A DNA stretch of 64,000 bases from Nocardia colli (GCF_008704205.1 NZ_VXLC01000003.1:992001-1056000), one strand, 5' to 3'. Shown: positions 1 to 8,498, counted from the stretch's first letter. The notes: generated by a model from the sequence alone, not told the origin. Translations and numbers: made by a program.

Positions 1-239
1 AGGCCGAGGGTCTGCAGCAAGGTGGCCAGGCCGCTGACGAAGACGTTCGCGGTGACCAGCGTGGTGATCTGGGCCGGGGACAGGCCGATGCCCAATCCGA
101 TGACCAGCGGTAGCGTGACCATGCCCGAGTAGGCGACGATCACGTGCTGCACAGCGAGTGGAACCAGGTGGCGCAGTGGCGGGACCGTGTCGACGGGGTC
201 TCTCGACCCTGCGGTAGCACTACGGGCGCGGAATTTCAT
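1..239 (-). CDS. NCS2-family nucleobase permease (N-terminal part, cut by window edge)
   Basis: The first 79 residues of an integral membrane transporter are visible; the rest lies beyond position 1. After a short polar N-terminus the protein reads PLRHLVPLAVQHVIVAYSG, then VIGLGIGLSPAQITTL and ATLLQTLG. This is the typical start of nucleobase:cation symporter-2 proteins (xanthine, uric acid or uracil uptake). The ATG overlaps the TGA of the upstream amidohydrolase (ATGA), so the two are translationally coupled and probably form one operon. With a deaminase, a xanthine-dehydrogenase-type subunit and a PucR regulator nearby, purine or N-heterocycle uptake is likely; the exact substrate is inference. 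Confidence 0.8.
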   Translation of the reverse strand, partial: MKFRARSATAGSRDPVDTVPPLRHLVPLAVQHVIVAYSGMVTLPLVIGLGIGLSPAQITTLVTANVFVSGLATLLQTLG

Positions 240-1651
240 GACTGCTCCCGGCCCCACGGCATGCGCAGTGCCGTCATGCCCGCGCGGGCGACGAGTCGTT
301 CGGCCCGGTATTGCGCCTGTGCCATCGCCGCTGCTTCGTCGACCAGCAGGCACCGGCCCTTGTCGTAGACGATTCGCCCGCCGACGATCGTGGTCTCGAC
401 GTCCGAGCCGCGCGCCGCGTAGACCAGCGAGCTCACCGCGCGGTGCAGCGGGCGCAGATGCGGCCGGTCGAGGTCGACGACGATGATGTCGGCGAGCCGG
501 CCCGGTTCGAGCACGCCGGCGTCGATACCGGCGTACTGCGCGCCCGCGCGGGTGGCGAGGACGAGCGCGTCTTCGGCGCGCGCGGCGGTAGGGTCCAGGG
601 TGGCCAGCCGCTGCGCGAAGATCGACAGCTTCATCGCCTCGAACAGGTCTTGCCGGTGCCCGCAGCTGGGCCCGTCGCTGCCGAGAGCGACTGTGGCGCC
701 GTACTTTCGGAGTTCGCCCAGCCGGATTGTGCCCGAGGCGAGATAGGCATTCGAGGCCGGATTGTGCGCGACCCCGGCGCCGGCGGCGCCGACCTGTTCG
801 ATTTCGTGCTCGTCGAGCCAGATGGCGTGGGCCAGGGTCGCCCGGTGGTCGAGCAGACCCTCCTTGTCCAGCCATTGCACCGGCCGTAGCCCGTACTCCT
901 CGACGTAACTCGTTGGGTCACCGCTGCTCTCGCAACAATGGGTATGCCATCGAGTGTCGAACTCCGCGGCGAGTTCGACGCAACCGCGCACCACCTCCTG
1001 ATCCACATAGGTGAGGTTCAGGGGCGCGGGCCACACTTCGACCTTCGAGCCGCGCGGGCGATGCTGCATCACTTCGCGAGTGATCGCGAGTTCGTCGGCG
1101 TTGCTGTATCGGAACAATCCCGACGGCTGGCCGCGCCGGGCCGCGATCGCGGTGCGCTCGCCGATCACTCCCCTGGCGACCGCACCGCGCAGACCGGCGT
1201 CCTCGATGACGTCGGCGACTGCGAGCGTGGTGGCCGCATCGCTTGGCGCGTAATGGTTGTCGATGACGGTGGTGGTGCCGGCGCGCAGCGCCTCGACCGC
1301 GCCGAGGCGGGCCGCCGCGACCGCGTCCTCGCGGGTCATCTCGATCGAGTAGGGCCACATGAACTCACACAGCCAGGGCACGATCGACATGCCCTCGCCC
1401 AGCCCGCGGGCCAGCGCCTGGGACAGATGGTTGTGGCCGTCGACGAAGCCGGGCAACACGGCCCGGCCGCCGCAGTCGATGACGGTGTCCGCACGCCAGT
1501 CGGCGAGTTCGGACGCGGGGCCGACCGCGACGATCCGCGAACCGGAGACGGCGACCGCGCCGGGTAGGTGGACGTTGCGGGCGTCGTCGACGGTGATCAC
1601 CGTTGCGCCGGTGAGCAGAAGATCGCAGCGTTTGGGGGATGGAGGTGCCAT
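236..1651 (-). CDS. TRZ/ATZ-type amidohydrolase (aminohydrolase/deaminase)
   Basis: 471-residue cytosolic metal-dependent hydrolase of the amidohydrolase superfamily, in the subgroup of guanine deaminase, S-adenosylhomocysteine deaminase and atrazine/melamine hydrolases. Metal and catalytic motifs are present in order: DGHNHLSQ (HxH), WHTHCCES, LAHAIWLDEHEI and LGSDGPSCG. It probably removes an amino group or opens a ring on an N-heterocycle. The ATG at 1651 was chosen because the conserved beta-sandwich start (CDLLLTGATVITVDD) follows directly and GGAAAGGCAGAGG precedes it; extending upstream to 2017 adds only non-conserved residues. It is coupled to the permease through an ATGA overlap and runs opposite to the second amidohydrolase at 2086. 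The substrate cannot be read from sequence. Confidence 0.88.
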   Translation of the reverse strand: MAPPSPKRCDLLLTGATVITVDDARNVHLPGAVAVSGSRIVAVGPASELADWRADTVIDCGGRAVLPGFVDGHNHLSQALARGLGEGMSIVPWLCEFMWPYSIEMTREDAVAAARLGAVEALRAGTTTVIDNHYAPSDAATTLAVADVIEDAGLRGAVARGVIGERTAIAARRGQPSGLFRYSNADELAITREVMQHRPRGSKVEVWPAPLNLTYVDQEVVRGCVELAAEFDTRWHTHCCESSGDPTSYVEEYGLRPVQWLDKEGLLDHRATLAHAIWLDEHEIEQVGAAGAGVAHNPASNAYLASGTIRLGELRKYGATVALGSDGPSCGHRQDLFEAMKLSIFAQRLATLDPTAARAEDALVLATRAGAQYAGIDAGVLEPGRLADIIVVDLDRPHLRPLHRAVSSLVYAARGSDVETTIVGGRIVYDKGRCLLVDEAAAMAQAQYRAERLVARAGMTALRMPWGREQS

Positions 1652-1927
1652 GGCCGCCTCTGCCTTTCCCAGGCGGCCGAGCCGCCTCAAATCCGTGAGC
1701 GAAGGGAGATGACTCCCGGCCAGGGCAGAACCCTGGCGATCGCCGAACGGTTTAACCCAGGATCGGGAGGTCACCGGCAGTGCGACTTGGCCGCTAGGAC
1801 CATCGCAAATACATGTAAACCTGGCACGCACTCTGCTGTCAACCCTTGATTTCGTCGCAGCCTGGTTACGCGGCGCGGAATGATAACCCACCTGAACTGC
1901 GGAAACATGAAAATTAAGCGATCGAAT

Positions 1928-1939
1928 ATTACATGCAAT
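1928..1939. promoter_or_regulatory. Candidate GntR operator (ATTACATGCAAT), site 1
   Basis: ATTACATGCAAT is an imperfect dyad. It recurs exactly at 3916-3927, upstream of the GntR gene and the xanthine-dehydrogenase-type gene; a weaker version (AATACATGTAAA) lies at 1808-1819. The site sits 3 bases upstream of a TTGACA -35 element. FCD-type GntR proteins bind short dyads of this kind, so the regulator at 3085-3879 is the natural candidate. Binding itself is inference. Confidence 0.6.
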
Positions 1940-1942
1940 CTG

Positions 1943-1972
1943 TTGACACATTCGGGGGCCTTGTGCTGAACT
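1943..1972 (+). promoter_or_regulatory. Candidate promoter for amidohydrolase at 2086
   Basis: A consensus -35 (TTGACA, 1943-1948) is followed after 18 bases by a weak -10 (TGAACT, 1967-1972). It lies immediately downstream of the ATTACATGCAAT box, so a bound repressor would cover or abut the -35 element. Confidence 0.4.
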
Positions 1973-2085
1973 CGGTGCCATCGAGTCGGCGTCGGGCCGG
2001 CTCGCCGCCGCGTCCATGAAGCGGCCCGTAGGTGCGGTATCTCGCGGCCGGGGATCTCATCCCGACCTGATCAAGGAGAGCCACG

Positions 2086-3081
2086 ATGATCATCGATACG
2101 CACGTCCATCCGACAAATCTCGTCGACGAGGCGTGGCGTCATACCGGTGAACCATTCACCGGTGAGCGCACTCTCGCCATGATGGACGGCCCATTGTGGA
2201 TCAATGGCAAGCCGCGCCGGGTAGACGTCAGTTGCATCATGCCGCCACCCGGAAATACGGCCTGGCGTGAGGGAAATCGCAGCGGCCGCGAGGGCATCCG
2301 GGATTACCAGGCCTATATCACTTCGCTGGTGCAGAACTATCCGGACCGGTTCGTCGGAAACTTCATCTACAACCCGCGCTTCGGACCGGAGAACGGCGCC
2401 GCCGAATTGGCATTCCATGTGCGGGAACACGGCTACAAGATGATGAAGCTCCATGCCAACATGCACTCGTACCGCCCGGATCGGGCGCTGGATTGGCTGC
2501 GTCCCGCCCTGCGGGTCTGCGATGAGCTCGGCGTCACGGTGCTCATCCACACCGGCGACGGCCCGTATTCGATTCCGACCCAGTTCTATCCGATCATCCG
2601 GGAATTTCCCGGGGTGAACTTCATCCTCGGGCATTTCGGCATCCAAACCGGTGGCGTCTACTGTTTCGAGGCATTCTGGATGATCCAGGATTCGACGAAC
2701 GTCATCGGCGAATCCGGCTGGTTGCTCCAATCGCGGATCGTGGAATTCGCGAAGGAGATGAAGAAGAGCAAAATGGTTTTCGGCACCGACTCACCGCCGA
2801 ACGAGCCGGGGATGTGGGCGCGCGAGCTCGAGGTCCTGTGCCACGAGCCGCCCCAGGGGCTGAGTTTGTCCGAGGACGACCTCGAGGGTTACCTGGGCAA
2901 CAATATGGCGAAACTGCTCGGGCTGGCCCCGACGCCGCCCCCCAAGGACAAGGCCGAGGCCGAGGCGTATCTGCGCGGCGAGGTCCCGCAGGCCTCGGCC
3001 ACCAATTCACACGCAGATCACTACAGCGGCTACACCCCTTCGGCCTGGGCCGAGGAAGCGGCGTTGGATGCCGCGAAGTAG
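2086..3081 (+). CDS. Amidohydrolase_2 family TIM-barrel hydrolase/decarboxylase
   Basis: 331-residue protein of the amidohydrolase-related family (ACMSD / gamma-resorcylate decarboxylase / lactonase group). The N-terminal IDTHVHP provides the HxH metal ligands, followed by MKLHANMHSYRP, LIHTGDGP, LGHFGIQTGG and the terminal metal aspartate in FGTDSPP. Such enzymes are cytosolic and act by metal-dependent hydrolysis or C-C cleavage. The last 50 residues are a hydrophilic Ala/Glu-rich tail. AAGGAGAGCCACG sits just before the ATG, a clear ribosome site. It is the only gene between the divergent regulatory region and the convergent GntR gene (3 bases apart). It may act on a ring-opened product of the neighbouring deaminase or hydroxylase, but this is inference. 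Confidence 0.85.
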   Translation: MIIDTHVHPTNLVDEAWRHTGEPFTGERTLAMMDGPLWINGKPRRVDVSCIMPPPGNTAWREGNRSGREGIRDYQAYITSLVQNYPDRFVGNFIYNPRFGPENGAAELAFHVREHGYKMMKLHANMHSYRPDRALDWLRPALRVCDELGVTVLIHTGDGPYSIPTQFYPIIREFPGVNFILGHFGIQTGGVYCFEAFWMIQDSTNVIGESGWLLQSRIVEFAKEMKKSKMVFGTDSPPNEPGMWARELEVLCHEPPQGLSLSEDDLEGYLGNNMAKLLGLAPTPPPKDKAEAEAYLRGEVPQASATNSHADHYSGYTPSAWAEEAALDAAK

Positions 3082-3084
3082 ACG

Positions 3085-3879
3085 CTAGCGCGGGGTCTCG
3101 GCGGGGCGCGTGCGACGGTGTGCGCGCCCCTCCGGATCCGGTGACCCGTCGTCACCGACGAGCAGCGAGAAGTTCCGCCGGCGCGAGGTGCCGCCGGACC
3201 GGTCGTCGCGGGTCGTCGCCTGGGACAGCCGCACTCGAAGCCGGGAAATGTGGCGCCGCGCAACGGTTTCGGCGAACTCCGGATCGCCGGCGACCATCGC
3301 GTCGACGATCTGGATGTGTTCGTCCAAGGCGAGCCGGGGAGCGTCCTTACTGCGCCACAGGGAATGCAGTGCGAGGTGCGACCGCCCGGCGATCGGTTCC
3401 AGTGCTGCCGTCAGGTGGGCGTTCGCGGCGATGTCGCGCAAGGTGCGGTGAAACCGGATATCCAGTTCGATATGTGCGGCGTTATCCGCGCCGCTGCCGA
3501 GGACGCGTTCGTGTTCGGCCACGATCTCGCGCAACGTGGCCACACCGCCCTGGTCGAGGTTCTCGGTCGCCAGCCGCGCGGACAAGCCTTCCAGGTTCTC
3601 CCGCACTACATACAGTTGCCGCAGGTCAGCGATATCGACCTTGCTGACCTCGGCGCCCCGGCGCGACACATGGTCGGCCAGACCTTCATAGATCAAACGC
3701 TGTACCGCCTCGCGCACGGGAGTGCGACTCACCTCGAGCTGGCGGGCGAGTTCGGGCACGCTGAGCGCCGTTCCCGGCGTCAGTTGATTACGGAGAATCG
3801 CGGCCTTGAGGGCCTCGTAAGTGCGATCGGTGAGAAGTTCGCCGGACGCGTTGCTCTCCTGTGCTGGCGACTCGGACAT
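3085..3879 (-). CDS. GntR-family (FCD-type) transcriptional regulator
   Basis: 264-residue repressor-type protein. The N-terminal winged helix (about residues 14-80) contains LTPGTALSVPELARQLEVSRTPVREAVQRL, the GntR signature; it is followed by an FCD helical ligand-binding domain with the metal-site pattern LDIRFHRTL and HIQIVDAM and a later RRHISR. The arginine-rich C-terminal tail (from about residue 225) is outside the domain. The ATG at 3879 was preferred over the upstream alternative at 3933 because AAGGGAGATG precedes it and the earlier residues are not GntR-like. It is divergent from the xanthine-dehydrogenase-type gene; the shared ATTACATGCAAT box between them suggests autoregulation and control of both catabolic units. 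Confidence 0.9.
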   Translation of the reverse strand: MSESPAQESNASGELLTDRTYEALKAAILRNQLTPGTALSVPELARQLEVSRTPVREAVQRLIYEGLADHVSRRGAEVSKVDIADLRQLYVVRENLEGLSARLATENLDQGGVATLREIVAEHERVLGSGADNAAHIELDIRFHRTLRDIAANAHLTAALEPIAGRSHLALHSLWRSKDAPRLALDEHIQIVDAMVAGDPEFAETVARRHISRLRVRLSQATTRDDRSGGTSRRRNFSLLVGDDGSPDPEGRAHRRTRPAETPR

Positions 3880-3915
3880 GGCGGCACATCTCCCTTTCCG
3901 GCAAGTGCCCGTCAT

Positions 3916-3927
3916 ATTACATGCAAT
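3916..3927. promoter_or_regulatory. Candidate GntR operator (ATTACATGCAAT), site 2
   Basis: Exact 12-base copy of the box at 1928-1939, placed between the divergent GntR gene (start 3879) and the molybdenum-enzyme transcription unit (first SD at 3944). Its position in both divergent regulatory regions of the locus is the main argument that it is the operator of this GntR protein. Confidence 0.6.
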
Positions 3928-3959
3928 TCTCACGACCTCACATTCAAGGAGTCAGCTCA

Positions 3960-4027
3960 TGAGCAGAGCAACCGGCACAGGTCGAACCCGACCACCAGGC
4001 ACCCCGCAGGCCCGGTGGTCCCGATGA
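3960..4027 (+). CDS. 22-residue leader ORF coupled to the molybdenum enzyme, or N-terminal frameshift
   Basis: A strong ribosome site (AAGGAG, 7-base spacing) precedes ATG 3960, which opens a 22-codon frame (MSRATGTGRTRPP...) ending in TGA 4025-4027. That stop overlaps the ATG of the large downstream gene (ATGA at 4024-4027). The downstream ATG has no ribosome site of its own. So either this peptide is a translational-coupling leader, or the real enzyme starts at 3960 and a one-base indel separates the frames. No domain is recognised. Confidence 0.45.
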
Positions 4028-6342
4028 CAGCGATGGTGCGTGCCGCCCGGACGCACGAGGGAAAGGGTGTCGGCAGCAGCGCGTTGCGGCCGGACGGGGC
4101 GCTCAAGGTGACCGGCGAATTCGCGTATTCGTCGGATCTGTGGATCGACGGCATGGTCTGGGCCACCACCGTGCGCAGTCCGTACGCGGCGGCGCGCATC
4201 CGATCGATCGATGTCAGCAAGGCGTTGGCGGTCGACGGCGTGCACGCGGTCCTGACCCACGAGGATGTCCCCGGCGCGAAGACCTACGGGATGAAGGTCG
4301 CCGACCAGCCCGTGCTGGCCATCGACCAGGTCCGGTACCAGGGCGAACCGGTGGCGCTGGTGGCCGCGGACCACCCCGAAACCGCCCGGCGGGCCGCCGA
4401 ATTGGTGACGGTCGACTATGACCTGATGGAACCGGTCACCGATGCCGAGCGGGCCCTCGATCCGCAGACCCGGTCCATTCACGATGGGTCGAATCTGGTG
4501 CGGCACGTCAAGATCCGCCACGGCGATATGGACAAGGCGCGCGCACGAGCAGAGGTCGTGGTCGTCGGCGACTACGAGGTGGGGATGCAGGATCAAGCCT
4601 TCCTCGGCCCCGAATCGGGTCTCGCCGTTCCGGCCGCCGATGGCGGAGTGGATCTGTACGTCTCCTCGCAATGGCTGCACAAGGATCTCGAACAGCTCGC
4701 TCCCTGTCTCGCGCTACCGCCGGATAAAGTCCGGCTGACCATGGCGGGGGTGGGCGGCGCCTTCGGTGGCCGCGAGGATCTGTCGGTGCACGTCCATGCC
4801 TGCATGCTGGCGCTACACCTCGGCAAGCCGGTGAAGATGGCGTACAACCGCTACGAATCGTTCTTCGGCCATGTTCATCGGCATCCCGCGAAGATGCGCT
4901 ACGAGCACGGCGCCACCCGGGACGGCCGGCTCGTCTACGTCAAGGCACGGCTGGTGCTCGACGGCGGGGCCTACACCTCGACCTCCCCGGTCGTGATCGC
5001 GAACGCCTCCTACTTCGTGGCGGGGGCGTACGCGGTCGAGCACGCGGAGATCGATGGGCTGGCCGTCTACAGCAACAATCCGCCGTGTGGGGCGATGCGC
5101 GGTTTCGGCGCGGTGCAGTCGGCATACGGTTGCGAGTCCAACATGGACAAGCTCGCCCGCGAACTCGGGATGGATCCGCTCGAGTTGCGGCTGAAGAACG
5201 CGATGACCACCGGGACCGTACTACCGACCGGCCAGGCGGTCGACGGGCCTGCCCCGGTCCGGGAACTGCTCGAGGCGCTGCGCGCTAGACCGCTGCCGGC
5301 GGCGCAGTCGAGCCACGACCTGCGCATGCTGCCGGGCGGGGTCGGCAACACCACGCACGGCGAAGGCCTGCGGCGGGGAATCGGCTATGCGGTGGGGGTC
5401 AAGGCAATCGGCTATTCGGGCGGTGTCGACGACATTTCCACGGCCCGGGTGATGCTTTCCGTCACGGCCGGGGAACCGGTGGTGTCGATCCATACCGCCG
5501 CGGCCGAATGCGGACAGGGCATCACGACCGTGCAGTCGCAGATCGCGACCACCGAGCTTGGCGTCACCCGAGTGGTGGTGCTGCCTGCCGACACCCAGAT
5601 CGGCGACGCCGGTTCGGCGTCCGCGTCCCGGATGACCTGGATGTCGAGCGGCGCCGTGCAGGGCGCGTGCCGGCAACTCGCGCGGGAGCTCGTGCGCCGG
5701 GCCGCGGCAGCGACCGGTCGAAGCGCCGCCGCGCTCGTCCTTCGGGACAATGCGATCGCCGACGCCGTGACCAATGAATCGGTGGTCCCGATCGCCGATC
5801 TGGTCGGAACGGACACCTTGGAACGGGTCTTCGAGTATCACCACCGGCCGACCCAGGGCATCGACCCGGAGCGCGGCCAAGGTGACGCGCACATCGCGTT
5901 CGCGTTCTGCGCGCACCGCGCCGTGGTCGACGTCGATGTCGATCTCGGACTGGTGAAGGTCGTCGAACTCGCCGTGGCCCAGGACGTGGGCAAGGCGATG
6001 AACCCGATGGCCGTCGAAGGTCAGATCGAGGGCGGCAGCGCGCAGGGCCTCGGCTTGGCACTGATGGAAGAGATCCTGGTGGATCACGAAGGGAAGGTAC
6101 GCAACCCGTCGTTCACCGACTACCTGATCCCGACCATTCTCGATGTGCCGCCGATGCCGATCACGCTGTTCGAGTTCGCGCACCCGGATTCACCGTACGG
6201 ACTCAACGGAGTGGGCGAACCACCCACGCTTTCCGCCACGCCCGCCATCCTGAACGCGTTGCGCAACGCCACGGGACTGGACCTGCCTCGGATTCCCGTG
6301 CGTCCGAGCGATATCGCGTTGGATCCGGCCAAGGCGTCGTGA
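4024..6342 (+). CDS. Xanthine dehydrogenase-type molybdopterin-binding subunit
   Basis: 772-residue large subunit of the xanthine dehydrogenase/CO dehydrogenase family; hydroxylates a carbon of an N-heterocycle using a Mo-pterin cofactor. The protein begins with GSSALRPDGALKVTGEFAYSSD, followed by the substrate-side QDQAFLGPESG, the cofactor loop GGAFGGRE (residues 244-251), PCGAMRGFGAVQ, AAECGQGI and the catalytic-glutamate motif GVGEPPTLS (Glu732). The FAD and 2Fe-2S subunits that such enzymes need are not in the window; they may lie left of position 1 or elsewhere. The start is uncertain (see the 3960-4027 entry): ATG 4024 overlaps the leader stop. It converges with the PucR gene 21 bases downstream, a regulator type known for purine catabolism. 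Xanthine or hypoxanthine is a reasonable but unproven substrate. Confidence 0.9.
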   Translation: MTAMVRAARTHEGKGVGSSALRPDGALKVTGEFAYSSDLWIDGMVWATTVRSPYAAARIRSIDVSKALAVDGVHAVLTHEDVPGAKTYGMKVADQPVLAIDQVRYQGEPVALVAADHPETARRAAELVTVDYDLMEPVTDAERALDPQTRSIHDGSNLVRHVKIRHGDMDKARARAEVVVVGDYEVGMQDQAFLGPESGLAVPAADGGVDLYVSSQWLHKDLEQLAPCLALPPDKVRLTMAGVGGAFGGREDLSVHVHACMLALHLGKPVKMAYNRYESFFGHVHRHPAKMRYEHGATRDGRLVYVKARLVLDGGAYTSTSPVVIANASYFVAGAYAVEHAEIDGLAVYSNNPPCGAMRGFGAVQSAYGCESNMDKLARELGMDPLELRLKNAMTTGTVLPTGQAVDGPAPVRELLEALRARPLPAAQSSHDLRMLPGGVGNTTHGEGLRRGIGYAVGVKAIGYSGGVDDISTARVMLSVTAGEPVVSIHTAAAECGQGITTVQSQIATTELGVTRVVVLPADTQIGDAGSASASRMTWMSSGAVQGACRQLARELVRRAAAATGRSAAALVLRDNAIADAVTNESVVPIADLVGTDTLERVFEYHHRPTQGIDPERGQGDAHIAFAFCAHRAVVDVDVDLGLVKVVELAVAQDVGKAMNPMAVEGQIEGGSAQGLGLALMEEILVDHEGKVRNPSFTDYLIPTILDVPPMPITLFEFAHPDSPYGLNGVGEPPTLSATPAILNALRNATGLDLPRIPVRPSDIALDPAKAS

Positions 6343-6363
6343 CCGGCGGCCGGCCCGGACCGG

Positions 6364-7863
6364 CTACCGCAGCGCGAGCGCCAGAAAGAAACTCGCTCGG
6401 TCTTCGAGGCGGGACAGGTCGCGACCGGTCAGGTCTTCGATGCGCTGGATGCGGCTGCGTAACGTGTTGACGTGGATGTGCAGCAGCTCAGCGCATCTGG
6501 TCCAGGCGCAGGAGACCTCGATGAACTTTTCCAGGGTGTGCACGAGGTCGGCCCGGTGCAGCCGATCGTAGGTGCGCAGCGGGTGCAGCAGGCGGGTCTG
6601 GAATATCAGGCGTACGTCTTCGGGGACCCCGGCCAGTAGCAGCGTCCGGGCGGTCAGCTCGTCATATCCGACGACGCTGTCCCGCCCGCCGCGGCCGGCC
6701 GCCAGCCGGCACGCCGAGCGGGCTTGTTCGACCGCTACCCGCAGCCCGGTGCGGTCGACGACGCCACTGACGCCGACCGCGAGCCGACTACCGTGCAATC
6801 CGGGCGCCAAAACCGCGACCATCCGAGTGATGTTCTCGACGGCCTCCGGGTGCGCGGGCAGCACTGCGATCGCGTGGCCGCCCACCAGCGCGACCGCCGG
6901 CCCGCCGCCGTGCAGGATCTCGCGCAGCAGCGCGCGTAATTCGTTCGGGCGCAACATATCCGCGTCGATCACCGCCGCCACCGCGATATACGCCGCGGCG
7001 GACGCGAGACCGGTCAGATCCAGGCGCACCAGGAGGTCCGTGGGTTCGGCCCCGGACACGATCTGCTCGACGAGCTCCTGCGCGAGCCGCACCTCCGCGC
7101 GCTGCTCATCGTCGGCACGGGCATGTTCCAGCGCAACGACTGCGGCCAGATCGGTGACCATCGCGACCCGCTCCGCGGGCCATTCGGTGCAGTCGGCCGC
7201 GAAGACCAGCAGCCAGTCCCCCGCCCGGACGACGCGGCGCTCATCGACCGCGAAGACACTGCACGGCATCTCGGCATCGCGCAGCACCACGGGCAGGTGC
7301 TCCGCCTCGAGAAAGGCGCTGACCGCCCGGGTGGGCGGCGGCGTCGAGCCGGCCACCAGACGACCGGTCGACGACATCACCCAGCAGCGCAGACCGAAGT
7401 CGCGTTCGATCAACGTCAGCACCGAGCCGAGCCCGTCGCCGGCCGCCAATTCGCGGTTGTGCCGCAACGCCGCGCGCAGATCCGTGGCGCGCCCAGTGGC
7501 GAACATGCGGTTGATGTATTCGGTCACGATCGCGAAACCGACGGTGACCGGCAGCCGGAACAGCGGTATCCGGTGGCGCCTGCAGGCGTCGACGACGTCC
7601 TGCGGCACTCCGCCGTACCGAGCCTGGCCCGCGACCAGGCCCGCCACTCCCGCGTCGGCCAGCGCCGACACGAACGATTCGCTGTCGGCAGGATGCTGCC
7701 GCCAATGCAACCCGGTGAGCACCAGCTCACCCCCGGACAGGTAACGACGGGGATCGAGCAGATCCGTCGTGACCACCCAGCGCACGAAGCGGTCCTGATC
7801 TTCCTCGCCGACAAGGAGTTCCAAGCCCAGGTCAGCCAGGGTGAGCAGGGATCGCAATCGCAC
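6364..7863 (-). CDS. PucR-family transcriptional regulator
   Basis: 499-residue regulator with the three-part PucR layout: an N-terminal purine-catabolism regulatory domain (about 1-130, starting [20 protein letters not shown]), a central GGDEF-like/CdaR domain (about 250-400), and a C-terminal PucR helix-turn-helix (about 440-499) with the signature [19 protein letters not shown]. The GTG at 7863 was chosen because PucR proteins begin right at this (M/V)RLRxLL motif; the ribosome site is weak (GGTAAG) and an upstream GTG at 7953 would run into the CIRCE element. PucR of Bacillus is an activator of purine catabolism; here it converges with the molybdenum-enzyme gene, so it is likely a second regulator of this locus alongside GntR. 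Confidence 0.88.
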   Translation of the reverse strand: MRLRSLLTLADLGLELLVGEEDQDRFVRWVVTTDLLDPRRYLSGGELVLTGLHWRQHPADSESFVSALADAGVAGLVAGQARYGGVPQDVVDACRRHRIPLFRLPVTVGFAIVTEYINRMFATGRATDLRAALRHNRELAAGDGLGSVLTLIERDFGLRCWVMSSTGRLVAGSTPPPTRAVSAFLEAEHLPVVLRDAEMPCSVFAVDERRVVRAGDWLLVFAADCTEWPAERVAMVTDLAAVVALEHARADDEQRAEVRLAQELVEQIVSGAEPTDLLVRLDLTGLASAAAYIAVAAVIDADMLRPNELRALLREILHGGGPAVALVGGHAIAVLPAHPEAVENITRMVAVLAPGLHGSRLAVGVSGVVDRTGLRVAVEQARSACRLAAGRGGRDSVVGYDELTARTLLLAGVPEDVRLIFQTRLLHPLRTYDRLHRADLVHTLEKFIEVSCAWTRCAELLHIHVNTLRSRIQRIEDLTGRDLSRLEDRASFFLALALR

Positions 7864-7942
7864 AGTAGCCAACTTACCGGCGACGATTCGGAACTGCCGG
7901 TGTTCGCCTTCACCATCCGGCCAGACTTTTTGGATCCAGATA

Positions 7943-7969
7943 CTTGCACTCACCTGTCGCGAGTGCTAA
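7943..7969. promoter_or_regulatory. CIRCE operator (HrcA site) upstream of hsp20
   Basis: CTTGCACTC, nine spacer bases, GAGTGCTAA. The established HrcA operator is TTAGCACTC-N9-GAGTGCTAA: the right arm is perfect and the left arm differs at two outer bases. The left arm includes a -35-like TTGCAC (7944-7949), and TAAAAA lies 17 bases further (7967-7972), so the operator overlaps the probable hsp20 promoter. Confidence 0.85.
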
Positions 7970-7995
7970 AAAATATCTATGCCAGATGGCACAGG

Positions 7996-8015
7996 TTATC
8001 TGGTCCCTCAGATAA
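7996..8015. promoter_or_regulatory. Inverted repeat in hsp20 leader
   Basis: TTATCTG, six bases, CAGATAA: a perfect 7-base dyad between the CIRCE promoter and the hsp20 start. It could be a second operator or a weak leader hairpin; no known regulator site was matched. Confidence 0.45.
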
Positions 8016-8043
8016 AGAATGGAGTGTGTTGGAGGTGGCGACC

Positions 8044-8466
8044 ATGCTGATGCGTACCGATCCGTTCCGTGATCTGGACCGTTTCACGCAACAGGTGTTC
8101 GGCACGGCAGCCCGGCCGACGGTGATGCCGATGGACGCCTGGCGTGACGGTGACGAGTTCCTGGTGGAGTTCGATCTGCCCGGGATCGATCCGAAGACGC
8201 TGGATCTGGACATCGAACGCAATGTGGTGACCGTGAAAGCGACCCGTCCGCAGCTGGATTCAGAGCGATCGATGATCGCTGCGGAACGCCCCCGCGGAGT
8301 GTTCAGCCGCCAGCTGTTCCTCGGCGAGGGACTCGATACCGACCACATCCGCGCCGACTACACCGACGGTGTACTGCGCCTGGCGATTCCGGTCGCGGAG
8401 AAGGCCAAACCCCGCAAAATCGAGATCGAACACCGCAACGGCAAGCGCCAGGCTATCGACGCCTGA
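8044..8466 (+). CDS. Hsp20 small heat-shock protein
   Basis: 140-residue ATP-independent chaperone that holds unfolding proteins. It starts [20 protein letters not shown], the usual actinobacterial Hsp20 N-terminus, and has an alpha-crystallin domain at about residues 33-125: [42 protein letters not shown] and the domain-closing [27 protein letters not shown] ribosome site precedes ATG 8044. A CIRCE element 75 bases upstream puts it under HrcA, whereas the mycobacterial homologue Acr2 is known as an HspR target. A small arginine/proline-rich frame follows at once. Confidence 0.95.
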   Translation: MLMRTDPFRDLDRFTQQVFGTAARPTVMPMDAWRDGDEFLVEFDLPGIDPKTLDLDIERNVVTVKATRPQLDSERSMIAAERPRGVFSRQLFLGEGLDTDHIRADYTDGVLRLAIPVAEKAKPRKIEIEHRNGKRQAIDA

Positions 8467-8498
8467 CCCCGCCTGGCGCTTCTCTCGATCTGGAGCCG

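Larger units (their letters stand above)
1652..2085. other. Divergent intergenic regulatory region (434 bp)
   Basis: No gene was found. The stretch separates two divergent catabolic units and is AT-richer than its surroundings between about 1800 and 1950. It contains a TACATGTA core at 1808-1819, a stronger ATTACATGCAAT box at 1928-1939 and a good -35 element (TTGACA) at 1943-1948. About 110 bases of leader separate that promoter from the ATG at 2086. The ORF extension of the amidohydrolase into this region (1652-2017) is not credible as coding sequence. Confidence 0.7.

Noticed and set aside
3250..4023. Open upstream extension of the molybdenum-enzyme frame
   Set aside because: It lies antisense to the GntR gene, has no conserved residues before the MTAMVRAARTHEG region and no ribosome site.
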